Assembly: GCA_014904845.1 (NCBI GenBank)
Contig: MU119290.1
Span: 124,001-188,000, forward strand
Source: Acephala macrosclerotiorum
Taxonomy: Eukaryota > Ascomycota > Leotiomycetes > Helotiales > Mollisiaceae
Length of the DNA: 64,000 nucleotides
Reading direction: 5' to 3'
The notes under the pieces are model-generated. The model was not told the DNA's origin, did no database searches, and saw only the letters and a list, made by a program, of their open reading frames with translations. The position numbers were made by a program, and so were the translations under genes. This document shows, piece by piece, positions 22,903-34,610 of the stretch. Each line of letters begins with the position of its first letter. The first letter of the stretch is position 1.

Positions 22903-24719
22903 ATGGAACTTCCATGGGACTACAATGCTTGGAAGCCGACAGCTGGTGCTTTCGAGTGGTCAGGCGGCCATTGGGAAAAGCCATCGAAAAAGGTAGGAGC
23001 ACATCTCAATAATTCATCCGATCCACAGGCTTACAGAAACAGGAGTTCCTGGAGCTTAGAGGGCAACTTGCAACTACTGCCAAAAAGGCTCTAGATAATC
23101 CTCACGAACCAAAGTTTCGATTTCAAAGGGGCAAAACCCTGTACGACCTTGGGTACCCAGAGCTGGCCGCTGGAGACTACGAAAAGACATTGATGCTTAT
23201 TGAGTTTGGTCTTGATTTTTCTTCAAGCTTGGGCGAGGATGTTCGCGTGCTTGGGCTTCAGGGAGCGGTGAAGAAAAAGGTCAGCAAGTTCTTCGTTGTC
23301 CGTGAGCTTGAGCTTGGTTTACTGATAGAATGAAGCCAAGTTTATCTCCCGAGGTTGCTCAACAGATTGTGAGTGACAATCTGTGGAAATTGAGGAAGAA
23401 GACGTGAGTAAGCTCATGAACCAGTCGTTTCCGAGCTCCTCGATGTCTACCTTCTCACGTTTTAGGTACTTTCAATATGTCGATGCAGTATATGCAACGA
23501 GAGCTTACCCGGATATGGTCGAAATATGCAAAGAAGCCCTGAAGAACCATCCAGGTGACCCAGACATCAGAGAACTTCTAGGGGGAAGCGAATGCGTCTG
23601 TTCCGAATATGTAAAGCAATCCAAAGCTATGCTCCAAGCGCAAGGAGAGACACTCGAGGACTCTGCATGGGGAATGATAGGCACAAAATCGTATCCATGG
23701 GCCCCACCCGAGACACGGATACGAGCTGCAGAAACAATGACCGCTGCGAACAAATTGCTAGAATCGTCTTCGGACTGTCTCGAGATACGCCCCTCGGCTC
23801 ACGGAGGACCAAAAGCAATCACGCAGTGCTTCGGCATGTTTGCGACGCGCGATATCAAGCAAAATGAAGAGATGCTCGATGCCTCGACCGCCACAGCCGT
23901 ATCCAACAAGCCGATGACAAGCCAATACTGTTACAACTGCGCCGCCACGCTGAAGAAGTCCCAAGCCACATCTTTCAGTTGCTGCCCAAATATGAAGTTC
24001 TGTGGCAATGATTGCCTTCAGATTGCTGAAGATAACTACCACAAGGCTCTTTGTGGTAAAGACTTCTCTGAACTGTACCAAGCGGCGTCAAGTCAAGATC
24101 CCCAAGAGTCATCAAAAGGTCGAGATAGCCTAATGTTTCTACGTCTCATCGCCATCAGTATCCAGTCTGGTACACTTCCACTCATGACCCCGCCCATCTC
24201 ATGGCTTGTGGCAAATGATGAATCTCCATCGCCCATACCTTGGAGCCGAGGTGCAAATATTATAGGTCCTTTGAAGGCCATAGAGAAGCTCGGCCTGGAT
24301 ATCTTCGCGGATGAATATGATACGTGGGTTCTACAGACAATGTGGTAGGCTACCTCCCAACCAATCCTGCTAGGAATATTCTAATCTCAACTTCTTGAAG
24401 GTACCGAGTAACGAACAACGCGAGAACACGCAACACATTTGTACAACAGAAGATCGTCAACGCGCTATACTCATTCTTCAACCACAGCTGTGAACCTAGC
24501 ACCCTGGACCAGTCAGAGCTATCTCCGACAATATTATCGACCTCTCGAGCTGTCATGATTGCTACAAAAGACATCAAGGCTGGTGAAGAAGTCTATAGCA
24601 CTTACCTGAACCCCATATACCTCGACGCGCCAAAAGCAATAAGACAGAAGGAGTTAGAAAGGGGCGGCTGGCTTGATGCTAGAGGCTGTAGGTGCAAGAG
24701 ATGCTTGGCAGAGCGCTGA
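22903..24719 (+). CDS. SET-domain protein with MYND-like zinc finger and TPR-like N-terminus (SMYD type)
   Basis: Five exons, 22903-22992, 23037-23279, 23336-23403, 23466-24344 and 24401-24719, giving about 532 residues. The N-terminal half has TPR-like helices (FRFQRGKTLYDLGYPELAAG; YVDAVYATRAYPDMVEICKE). The first SET half follows (FGMFATRDIKQNEEML), then an inserted MYND-like cluster (YCYNCA, CCPNMKFCGNDC, YHKALC). The catalytic part is FFNHSCEPS and DIKAGEEVYSTYL, and a post-SET CRCKRC lies just before the stop. This order is that of SMYD lysine methyltransferases. Target unknown. The ATG at 22903 is preferred to upstream ATGs because it is in frame with the conserved GGHWEKPSKK segment. 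Confidence 0.86.
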
Positions 24720-24927
24720 GGAGTTTGCATTGCGCAGAAGTCACTGAGCTGTGCACCAGTTGAGAATTGAATGCCCGAAAGCTGTCGGAAATTTCAGAGC
24801 AGAACCCCTTGTCTCAAACTTCCAAGTTGGAAGACCAGAAAATCTCACGTTCGTTTCGTCGCTCCCCTCAAACCAAATCCATAAATCCAAACCCAGTAGT
24901 AGTCACCAAGCCATTGGACCCATCTAG

Positions 24928-25632
24928 TCATACACCTTCCCCTTCGTCTTCCTCACTGTGTTCATACCAATCACCATTCTCGTCAAAATTCCCATCGCCA
25001 TCCCATGTGTCGCTATCCTTAGCCTGACATTTATCCGGACTATACCCCTTCCCAGCGCAGTGGTCGCAAGGCGCACAGCCATTCACGTTGTATGTATAGC
25101 TCAGTCCCTCCTTCCCGAGACTGACGCATATCGCGCATGGTCGATCCGGTGGTGATGGTGGTTGACGTCGAGGCGAAGTGGCTTCTGGTGTTTGGCGAGG
25201 CTGAGGATTTCCTGCTCCAAGTTGTGGTCGTCGAGTTAGAGAGTGTGAAGAAGGCGTAATAGGTTGCGATGAAGCAATCCTGGCAGCAATACCAGTATCT
25301 AGTTGAGCAGTCCAAGATAGGGCAGGGGCTTGATCGATGACTGGAAGGCTGGGGATGTGGCTGGGGACGGTGGCATTCGGACTTGCATCTCGCTCAGGCT
25401 CGATGCTGAAAGTAGATTCGGTAGCTTGCTGTTCGATAAGTTCTGGTTCTTCTTGGATGGGTTCTGTTCTTTGGCTTTCGTGAGTCATGGCGATGATTCT
25501 TCCATCGACACCAGAGACGACATAGTCCCGCGGTTCAATAGGGCGAGCTTCCTCGTCTTCCTCGGAAGTCTGCCAGAGGTTTTGTTGATCCATCTTGTCA
25601 ATCGTTGTCTCAAGACTTGAATGTCCATACAT
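24928..25632 (-). CDS. Cys6-array member 8 (divergent, intact)
   Basis: A single exon of 234 residues from the ATG at 25632, converging on the SET gene. A long acidic, Gln/Pro/Ser-rich region leads to the motif PCAIC, then after 16 residues CAPCDHC, then YSPDKC, again with a 9-residue last loop. The third-to-fourth cysteine spacing is only two, unlike members 4 and 5. The C-terminus is strongly acidic (ENGDWYEHSEEDEGEGV). No intron or W-I signature is visible. Metal binding is a guess from the cysteine pattern; function unknown. Confidence 0.65.
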   Translation of the reverse strand: MYGHSSLETTIDKMDQQNLWQTSEEDEEARPIEPRDYVVSGVDGRIIAMTHESQRTEPIQEEPELIEQQATESTFSIEPERDASPNATVPSHIPSLPVIDQAPALSWTAQLDTGIAARIASSQPITPSSHSLTRRPQLGAGNPQPRQTPEATSPRRQPPSPPDRPCAICVSLGKEGLSYTYNVNGCAPCDHCAGKGYSPDKCQAKDSDTWDGDGNFDENGDWYEHSEEDEGEGV

Positions 25633-26521
25633 TTTATGGGAATCTCCCGAGCTTTAGTGGGATAGGAGTTGAGGGAGCTCGTTACTTGTCCTTGAGGCAA
25701 AGATAAACCAGTGAACCTCTCGTTATTGCTCGAAAGTTCCGCCTTGTCGTACAAGGAAGAATTTGGAAGGGTACAGTCATGGAATTTTGGCCAAAAAATA
25801 TGCTGTTTGTGTCGGGACATATATATCGTCACGTGACGCATGTCATGTGACGTCGGAAGTTGAGAGTATATAACCTCAACTTTCGGCCCTTTAGCTAGAC
25901 ACAAGACCACCACAAGACTACAGAACCTACATCATACAGTGCACCATCGAGTGACTACGTGATACGGGTACTAGTGTAAAGCTATGGGACCCTGGTAGTA
26001 CCAACAGTTTGTCTGTTTGGTTAGTTGAATCTCATAGGTGAAGAATTTTTTTGTACTTGGAACTACTAGCTATGAATTCATGAACAGTCAAATACTTGTG
26101 TGTCTATTGTCCTTCATTGATATTATTGCAGTATCTATTTCTCATTTCGAATGACGATTAGCCCATAATTTTAACACAGTCACGATCATTCTTCCAAAAT
26201 GTCCCATCACTTAAGGAATAATGAATACCATCAATTCTTTTCTCATTCTATCCCAACCCCTCTCAACTCTTTGCCCCATCCCACTAAGAAGTTCGATGCC
26301 AGTTGCATCTCAACCCCCGAACATGGTCACCCCCATCACCAGCCCTCTAAGCCCTTTCATACTGTACATTTCTCCCAAGCTAGTCTGATAGTACCGTGCT
26401 GTAATCCTTCTCCTCCTACACTGCAAACAGGGTGGCGGACCAGAATAAATACATTCGTCTGGTTCACCAAGCTCGTTCAAATCACAGACGTGGCAGGGGT
26501 GGTGGGTGGTGCCTCATTGAC
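25633..26521. other. Intergenic, no feature seen
   Basis: Short frames only; part is presumably the promoter of member 8. Confidence 0.45.
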
Positions 26522-27331
26522 TTATTGAGGTATGGAAGAGCTCTGACTTACAGATGAGTTAGCCATTAGTGCAAATAGCGGAGAATCCCTAGCAAAAACC
26601 CAGGAGAAAGAGTGATTAGTCACTTCGAGGGTATTCGCCATGTCCCGACTCAAGTTCTGATTGACGCAGTCGAACTCGTCGACCACGGCATTTCCAAATG
26701 GGGTGGCTTCAGAAGACCAGAAGGGATCAGAGGCTGTGCGATAGCCCACAAATCGAGGAGATGGTTGGTACCCGACTAAGGCTTGGCTATTATCCGGTTC
26801 GGCAGGTAAAGAGTCATCGGTAGAAAGGAGATTGTGGCCCATATGCCACCCGGAAGGCTCGTTTCCATCGTCAAGATTCAAGATGAGCACTATGGGCGAG
26901 GCAGAAGGACGAGTAGGATGCATGAAGCTCCGCAAGGTCCGTCTGCGAAATGACCTAAGGACCTGGTGGTCCTCGTCACTGCTCAGGCCAGGGAATATGA
27001 ATCTTCGTTCTTCCATAGCCACACCACCACGGCGGAACAAGTCTATGAAAGGTGCAGAAACTGAGGGAAAGCGAGCTATCTGACTAAGATTGAATTGGAT
27101 TCGGAAGCTGTTTGGTTGGTACAGAACCAAAACTCGACTGTCGTCAGATTTCTCAAGATCTGGCTGACGTGTGCTCATTCATTGATTACCTGCAGCGATA
27201 GATGATCCGGCACTTTGAGTAGCTTGAAGAATGGATGATGGGTGGGCCTCGCCATTGTTGCGATCCTCCGATCGTTCGCTTTCGCCCCCCTTGCTCATGG
27301 TGGGGTCGTTGGCTGGCACCTGTTCGCTCAT
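26522..27331 (-). CDS. Hypothetical protein with an in-frame TGA after codon 50
   Basis: An ATG at 27331 opens 50 codons (MSEQVPANDP..SIAAGNQ), then TGA at 27181-27179, followed at once in the same frame by ATG at 27178 and 218 more codons to 26522. Either the real protein starts at 27178 (MSTRQPDLEKSDDS) or an ancestral 268-residue frame was split. A GT..AG pair would remove the stop, but the intron would be only 30 nt. The product is hydrophilic with no recognised domain and lacks the Cys6 motif, though it lies between two array members. Confidence 0.45.
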
Positions 27332-28027
27332 TCTAATGTTTCGCTCGCTGACCGTGACGATGAAACTTCAAGCCCAAAAGCTGAAAATTTTAGGCTAAGA
27401 GGCTGATAATTAAGGAAGAACTTTGAAGTACCTAGGTCCATGATGAACAAAGAGAACGTCCAGAAATCGGGACATCCTACCCTCATTGACATCGTTTCCA
27501 TGTACCCAGGTTCTGCTCCTTTTGCTGGAGGGTTTACCGCCACACATGATGTCGCTTTCCTTAAAGTACCTTATTCTCCTTCGTTCTTGGGGAATTGCAC
27601 GAAAGGATTTGATTGTACTAGGACTGAGGGGACTTGCGTGTCTTTTGTCTGCCAATCGCAAGATGCAAGCACAAGGAGTTTGTCCCCCTGATGCAGCATC
27701 TGGGGCAATTGCGAATTCTTCAATACTTGCAAGCCCCAATCTAGAAGTAGTTGTGTGAAAGGAATGTGTGCTCACCTGCGCAGCTTTGAGGGAGTGTTGG
27801 GAGCATTGTTTATGTGTTAAATGTCTCCATTGGTTGGATGGCTTAAGCGAACCCCTGAAAAAAGGTTCGTTCAAGCTCTTCGAGGAACTTCACCGAGTTC
27901 TGTCAGTTGTTCAGACCAAAAAAGAACCATGGAGGCCAAAATTGCACTATCGTGAGATATGATCTCCACGCCAATGCTGTTATTTCCCTCATCCGCTTGA
28001 TATCTCAACTATTGACGCCCTTGAGCA
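27332..28027. other. Intergenic, no supported gene
   Basis: Overlapping frames on both strands lack motifs and splice continuity. Confidence 0.45.
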
Positions 28028-29533
28028 TCACTGCTGCTTGCACTCACCAGCTTTCTTCGCATTCATGATAGCCCCTCCCGAACTTCCTCCCTGAAGTCCT
28101 ATACCAAGATCATCATCCTTCTCCTCAAGACCCACCTCGGCATTTCCTTCAGACTCTGCAATTTGGGCGCCATAGTCCTTCTGGAACGCTCCACCTCTCT
28201 TGCTCTCTTTCATCCCACTTTTATTTATTTTAGTGTTCTTCTTATCATCTCCCCCACCATCCGTCTTCCTCGATTCATCATCTTTCTTACCACCGCCATT
28301 CCCTTTCTTGCTGCCTTCCTTCGAAAGCCCCATTCGACATTGCTCGGCAGTGTAATCGTGGTCATGGCATGGCTTGCACGGAGGTTTACCGATACACTTT
28401 CCCCTCTTCACAACAATACGCGTGCCTTATTCTTCCTCCGGCAAGGCCATGTGACTTCTGTGTTCCTCGTAGTTGCGGGCACAATGGGGGCAGGGAGGAT
28501 TGTTCTCTTTGTTATGTCGAGTGCTGTTGGAGACCCAAGGCTGAACAGTAGGAGGTGGCGGTGCAACTTGGGCTTGGGAACTTTGGCCGACGGATATGGT
28601 AGGAAGGGGAGGGGCTCTAGTGTTGTTCGGGTCTGATGATATCGTGGTTATGGTGTCCTTATCGGTGATGGTGAGCTTGGACAGATTAAGATCCCTGGTG
28701 GATCGTTCTCGGGTACTCCGTCTGTCGGACGGCGAGGGAGAATCTGTGGTTGAGGCGGCAAGGCCTGAGCGATGATCCGCCGAATTTTCGCGAACGATTG
28801 ACGTTGGAATGATACAGCCAGCCTCCTCGGTCTGCTCTTGCTCGTTTGCTTGAGCCTGTTGGCTTCCGTACTCCTGAGAATTACTAGCTTCAGCTCTAGC
28901 AGCCGCATCCACTTCCAAGATGCACTTCATTTCACCTGCATCTAGTTGTTTCCTGTCCTCCTGACCCCAAAATTCTTTCAAGAATCTCTTGAGTGGAGGC
29001 CTTATCTTCTTTGGCCCCATACCTTGGGGCTCATCCTGTTTGGCAGGAGTCGAAAAGGCTTCAGTCCCTTCTTGGCTTGGCGCTGTGGATGGGCTTCCCG
29101 TCGAATCGGCCGAATCATTGTTGGCAGCGTGAGTGTCCTCTTCGCCGGTTCGAGTGCTAGATGGCGAATCATCGGCAGAGGATTGTATCAAATTGGAGTT
29201 CGTGCCTGAATCGGTGTCGATACGGAGGTTCTCAGCAGCGTGATCATGCTCGTGTTCTACATCGCTCGCCGTAAGACCAGTAATGCCTTCTTCCACAGCC
29301 CTAACAACATCTTGATCGTAATCATCATGTTCGGCATCGTTGGAATTTGCTGGAAGGTAAGAAACAGGGCTGAGTATTGGACTTTCGGGTTCTGGGAGGA
29401 TGAAAGGCTCTGTGTTCGGATCTGGCAGCGAGTCGTAAACCACTCTTGGTCGATGGTTTCGGTTCATAATGTCAATTATTTCCTCAAGCACTGCTTGCAG
29501 AAATCCAGAAACGGCGCGGAAAGCCATCGTCAT
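28028..29533 (-). pseudogene. Cys6-array member 9, interrupted by one in-frame TAA
   Basis: The ATG at 29533 opens 368 codons: acidic Ser/Thr/Glu-rich sequence, then the signature QPWVSNS and the first pair CPHC. TAA at 28429-28427 stops it. The same frame continues at once for 133 codons with GKCIGKPPCKPC, then HDHDYTAEQC, a Lys/Gly-rich linker and a Gly-rich end. The stop thus falls between the first and second halves of the six-cysteine motif, with an unusually long gap of about 27 residues. No GT..AG pair that removes the stop and keeps frame was found. Options are a recent nonsense mutation, an unrecognised intron, or two separate products. Confidence 0.6.
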
Positions 29534-30515
29534 ATGTAGTGAAGTCTGCGAAAGAAATTCTCTCTGTGATCGCAACAAAGTTCCACTTTATGCTAGGCCT
29601 TCTTATTCTATCCAGGAGGTGAAGCGCGTTCAGACAATGAGGAGGAACGGGCTCACTTTTGAGCCTAAGAAACGAAATTCCGACTCATTCTCGAACATGC
29701 TACAGTGCCCTCAAAGAATCTATAAAGCCCAATAACCTGCAAAGAAGAATCTCCGAAAACTGCAACACCTTGTGTCAAGAGTTGATGGGGAAGGACCTTG
29801 CGTTGTCCTTCGGCATTGTGAGCATGATTGGGATAATCTTTGTTTCAAGTTCCGGGATTCCAGAATGAGAAACAAGATCCAGATCCAGGTACCACGTCAT
29901 GAAATAGAACTAAAATCAATTGTCGCTGTCAACCAAATGAGAATCAGCCTGTGACCTGAGGGGAATGAAAACTTCCACAGCTGTAAGCACCCCAAATAAT
30001 CTGATATCTTGCTCAGATTTTTACACCCTCAACATCTATCTAAGCGCCACAGCTAATCTACATTCAAAGGACGAAAGCAGAGCCATTTAACAGCACGCAA
30101 TTCCAAAGACATTGGTGAAGTCCCACGTGACCATCACCTCCTTCGCGGCCTTATTATCAAGAGGAAAGTGCCAAGCATGCGACGGGAGAGTGTGGCATTT
30201 AATTTTGGGACTCAAGGGCTATTTACGGCCTCGAGCGAATGATATTGAGATGAACTGCGGCTTGTTGCATCTGATTTGCAAGGCTGTAATAACCTATAGT
30301 GAACTCGTCTTTACGCCACCATCCTGTTTCTGGTAAGCGCCATTCATGTGACTGCGTGAAGACCGCGTTTCATTTGCGGTTCTCAGAAAGCGCTAGAAGA
30401 TTCATTGCATGACCTCAAGAACGAAGGTGTTCTTCATCTTTCACGTCGATACTTGAGTAAGGCTGTGAAACATTGCTCTCATTGTTGCCTCTCATTGCAG
30501 CACAAAGTTAGCGAA
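29534..30515. other. Intergenic, no feature seen
   Basis: No supported gene between array member 9 and the membrane-protein locus. Confidence 0.45.
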
Positions 30516-32161
30516 ATGTTTCTCCAAGTCTGGCTTGTCCTTTTCGTAGCTCTGACGCAAGGCTATACCACCTTCACAACCACTTGCAAGACGCCCGAGG
30601 TTACAGTCAATTTTGTTTCTTCTCCCAACGCTCGCGGGTCCTTGGACATCTTGTGGAGCTCTCTCTTTACAATCCTCGCTTGTACTTGGAATGTTCTTTA
30701 TCTCAATGTCCGAGAGCAGCGTGATGGTCGTGACTCGGGCTGGCTTGGAAACATTAAGTGGGCTTGGAAAGATTTCTGGCCTAACCTTAAATGGATGGTC
30801 ATCGCTGTCTTCGCTCCAGAAGTACTGCTAGCAAAAAATGTTGCAGATTTGAAGGATGCCAGGATTGATGAAGCGGGACTACGACCATTGGCAATGGAGG
30901 ACGGTGTTCCTTGGACACAGGCTCATTCGATGTATGCCAACATGGGAGGCTTTGTGATCCGAGGATTCACAGATCGATTTCTCGCAGCGAAACAAGATAA
31001 ACAGAGTTCTAGAGACTCTGAGGCCGGGGCTAGAGATCTTGGTATTGCTAGTGCCGAGAAGGAAGCAAGGCCTGATGTAGAACTAGAAAACGAGACCAGC
31101 ACGAATCAATTCCAGGAGAGCATAGAAGCAGCAGGCGAAGTACAGCTGTCGCACCCAACACCATCAAGCGAAAATCAAGATGATTTCTCAATCCGTTTCA
31201 ACAATCAACCTCTACCATCTAAGCCGTCCTCGGATAGTGCCGATGCGAAGAAACTCGGCAACTGGTCAAAACACAAGAACAAAACTTCATTATCAGAGCG
31301 AAAGCTACATGGAGACAGGCGTATAATCTATCTCATCGCTCCCGATCTCGTGGTTCTCAGACGAAGGGGGTTTCTCGGGAGCTTGCCCTTCATCACCATG
31401 GGGGGAATCAAGGACAAGGCAAAGCGGGCGGGTTTTCCCGAGCCGTGGCCGTGCTCCAGATCTTGTGGATGGCTGTTCAAACCATTGCTCGAAAGACCGG
31501 GGGAATCCCAATATCTCCACTTGAGGTTGCAGTCATGGCCTTTGCCGCAAATGCGATTATTATATATGTTTTTAATGCGGACAAGCCAAAGGGTGTTAGG
31601 ACGCCGACCACGTTACTCAGATACGAGGATGAGATACCCGAAAGCGTCCGAGATGCCCTTGCTCATGGCTCTGAGCAGAATCCCTCTGATCTGACACTGT
31701 TCATTACTCTCTTCAGAAGGATGTTGTTCGGAAAACCAAAGGAGCGACGCTTAGACCATCCAGTACCGAATTCCTATAACCGGGGCCGCCAAGGTATCGC
31801 CCTAGATTTCACAGGCAATTTTGAAGGCCTCATCATTGGTGGCGTTGTATTTGGTGCCGTCCACATCACCGCTTGGAACTTCACGTTTCCCACAAAAGCG
31901 GAGCTGATCCTCTGGCGCGTTGCAAGTCTGTGGTGTACCGCTTCGGTTCTGGTGGGGTTTTTCATCTACACCCTCTCCTTCTTTTCAGAGCGACTTGATG
32001 AGCTCGTAGGGGCGGTGAGCATATCGTTGATCGTGCTCATTGCGGTGCTGTATATTCTTGCGAGGCTCTTTCTGATTGTTGAGAGATTTCGCACTTTGTG
32101 CTTTCTGCCACCTGAGGCGTATGTGACCACTTGGACATCGAATGTGCTGCATGCTGGTTGA
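30516..32161 (+). pseudogene. Multi-pass fungal membrane protein with a one-base frameshift
   Basis: The ATG at 30516 begins a hydrophobic N-terminus (MFLQVWLVLFVALTQGYTT). Next come GSLDILWSSLFTILACTWNV and conserved-looking blocks (NLKWMVIAVFAPEVLLAKN; HSMYANMGGFVIRGF), then a variable hydrophilic middle. The frame holds to GGIKDKAKRAGF near 31430. The family sequence resumes one base out of phase as SRAVAVLQILWMAVQTIAR and runs to 32161 with four or five membrane segments. One missing base in the T/C run near 31433-31440 explains the change, and no intron does. The architecture is common in ascomycetes but has no assigned function. A sequencing error at the homopolymer is possible. Confidence 0.7.
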
Positions 32162-32703
32162 TTTGGGATTATTTTCTAGGGCAAGTGTAGGGACGAAATC
32201 TAGCTTTATGTAGTATTTGCTAGTAAGATGTTGATTGCCCCAAGCTGGTGTGCATGAATGTTTTGAAGGCGAATAAATGCAACATTCGCGAGAAAAGAGT
32301 GTTTGTAGCTATGACAAGAGATTCTAGGGAGAACAATGAATTTTACAAATGAGAGGACTTCTGACACAAATGTATAGCAAGAAAATCATCAACTATACTA
32401 AATATGGAAGAAATTGGAGCTTTCTAGAACGAAGACGTTGGGGCAAAGACAATGTTTGGGATACTTCCCGGTTTTCTTTTTGGGACAAATCGGGATTGTG
32501 CCGCCGATCCTCGGAGATGGAACCAGACTTAATCGTCTACCAGAAGCAAAATCGCATCTTCAGAACCGAGTGCCAACAGTGCAATGCATTCCATTGAAAT
32601 CATCGTGTCCAGATACGTTTACAAGTCGTTTTTGTGAAGAAAGAGAAGAGCTGGGTATCCGTCACATGCAAACGCTGAAATGCAATAACACGCTGCCGCA
32701 AAA
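32162..32703. other. Intergenic, no feature seen
   Basis: It lies between the convergent 3' ends of the membrane-protein and sulfurtransferase genes. Confidence 0.45.
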
Positions 32704-33782
32704 TCACGTTTCCTTGACGATCAAGTTGTCAGATGGCTTCACCCGCTGAGCCCATTCCCTGCGGTCCCCGTCAGTATGTTTACCGTGGATCTCGAAAGAG
32801 TAAGTACTTACGTCCAGCTCCCATCATACAATCTCCTGTTGCTTGGCTCACCGTATCCCGCCTCACTCAATGCCGCATCGATGATTGCCGCCGTTACGCC
32901 TGTACCGCAGCTGTTGATAATTGGCTTATTCGGGTCGACTCCCTTTTCCTCGAATATCTTCCTCAATTGATCGGCTGGCAGGATTGTCTTCTTGACCGGG
33001 TCCAGGAGATCGGATACCGGGACCGAGATACTGCCTGGTATGTGTCCTGAAGACAGACCAGGTCTTGGCTCGGGGTCCTTTCCTGCCCATCTTCCGCGGG
33101 ACCTTGCATCCAGAATCTGCACTCCCTCTGCTCCCTCCTTATTGTAGTCCTTAGCTATCTCTCTGACTTCCTCGAAATCAATGACTCTGCTGGCCTCGAA
33201 CTCGGGTATGGGATAGCCGCAAGTATCGACGTCCCAGAACTCCCCGCTTTCGGTAGGATATCCTTCTTCCACCCACAGCTTGAAGTTGTTCAACACATGT
33301 ACCGAGTCGTGTCCGAATGCCTTCAACGTCCATCCCACTCTCGGCGCGCTGAATATGCCTAGCTCATGCGAGTCATACACCACCACTGTATCATCCCTCT
33401 TTATGCCGAGAGCACTCATTGCTTTGGCGAAGTCGGAAGCTGAGGGCAGCATGTGAGGGTAGGGGGCCCGCTTGTCGATGACCTTGTCGAGATCGAAGAA
33501 TCGAGCACCGGGCACACGTTTCTCGCGGAAGGTATCTAAGCCATTGCGGCCGTCGTTGGGGAGGAACCACGTTGCGCAGACCGGGACTGTTCTCGGGGCT
33601 GTGGAGATCTTGCTAGGAGAGTTCTTCTTGAGTGCTGCTGAGAGCTCGGCCGGGGTGACGAGGTAGGAGGAGAGAGAGCGTGAGGAGGCCATATTGAACG
33701 ATATGTGAAAGGATTGAGGCCGACATCTTGAGAAGTGGAGGGGAGTGTAAGCTCTCCTAGAGAGCACTGCAGCTACCGCCAT
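32704..33782 (-). CDS. TUM1: 3-mercaptopyruvate/thiosulfate sulfurtransferase (two rhodanese domains)
   Basis: Two exons, 33782-32812 and 32758-32704, with a 53-nt intron, giving 341 residues. The first 30 residues are Arg/Ser/Ala-rich with no acids (MAVAAVLSRRAYTPLHFSRC), like a mitochondrial presequence. A second ATG at residue 31 would give a cytosolic form. Domain 1 has VPGARFFDLDKV and VVVYDSHELGIFSAPRV. Domain 2 has VQILDARSRGRW and GLSSGHIPGSISVP, with the active-site loop SCGTGVTA near the end. The CG(S/T)GVTA loop points to mercaptopyruvate sulfurtransferase or Tum1 rather than classical rhodanese, and Tum1 feeds sulfur to tRNA thiolation. The ortholog name is an inference. It is divergent from APC11. 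Confidence 0.9.
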
Positions 33783-34166
33783 GGCGTGCTAAATAATTCT
33801 GGGTCGTTATCTGGCGTGCATGAAGAAGTGGAGAGAGTTGAAGTCGTCGCAAACTAATATTCACGGTCGATGAAGCTGTAGAGGTTTCGGATGAACTCCA
33901 AACTCAAAGAAAGGGCGCCTCGAAAGAGGGGTTGGGGATCAATGGAGGTGGAGGTCGCACTTGTGAGCTCCTGGTGGTTGGCCTGTGATAAGGCGATCGG
34001 CACGTGACAGCCGCGTCTCCGGCGCGGCACTCGCCCGAGGCGCGATTTCAGTGTCAACAACTCCCTCTCTTCCAACACTTCACTTCTGGACGAGGATACT
34101 TTGAGACCTCTACCAGCACATACCAGGCCTTGCGACTTCGAAAAAACTGCTGCAAGGAACTACAGC
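33783..34166. promoter_or_regulatory. Bidirectional promoter region, sulfurtransferase / APC11
   Basis: This 384-bp gap between two divergently transcribed genes must hold both promoters. No specific factor site is claimed. Confidence 0.5.
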
Positions 34167-34610
34167 ATGAAAGTCAGGATCATAGAATGGAATGCGGTAG
34201 CGACGTGGCGATGGGATATCCCAGATGACGATGTCTGTGGAATTTGTCAAGTACATTTCGATGGCACATGTCCAACGTGTAAATATCCAGGAGATGACTG
34301 CAGTTTGCGTATGCGTTTTTCTTCCTATCTTTTTGCAGATACTAACAAGAGGGTTCCAGTCTCTGGCAAATGTGGTCACAATTTCCATGAGGTTAGTCAA
34401 GCCTACACGATGCAGGAGGACAGAAGCTGATGTATTCTAGCATTGCATTGTGGAGTGGATCAAGCAAGATTCGTCAAAGGGTCAATGTCCGATGTGCAGA
34501 CAAAGTACGTTGAGCAGATCAATTACTGGAAGAGAGACTGACTTTGGGGAACAGAATTCGAATGGACAGACAACCCCGCTTTAGACGCCCCAGCACAAGT
34601 GGCAGGATAA
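34167..34610 (+). CDS. APC11: Anaphase-promoting complex RING subunit 11
   Basis: Four exons, 34167-34308, 34360-34391, 34441-34504 and 34555-34610, with introns of 49-51 nt, giving 97 residues. The sequence shows the family hallmarks: EWNAVATWRWDIPDDDVCGI, HFDGTCPTCKYPGDDC, the RING-H2 core GKCGHNFHEHCIVEWIKQ, and GQCPMCRQKFEW. The normal metal ligands are all present. It is the catalytic RING subunit of the anaphase-promoting complex, which recruits E2 enzymes to ubiquitinate cyclins and securin. The second exon is only 32 nt, easily missed by gene callers. The gene appears intact. Confidence 0.96.
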
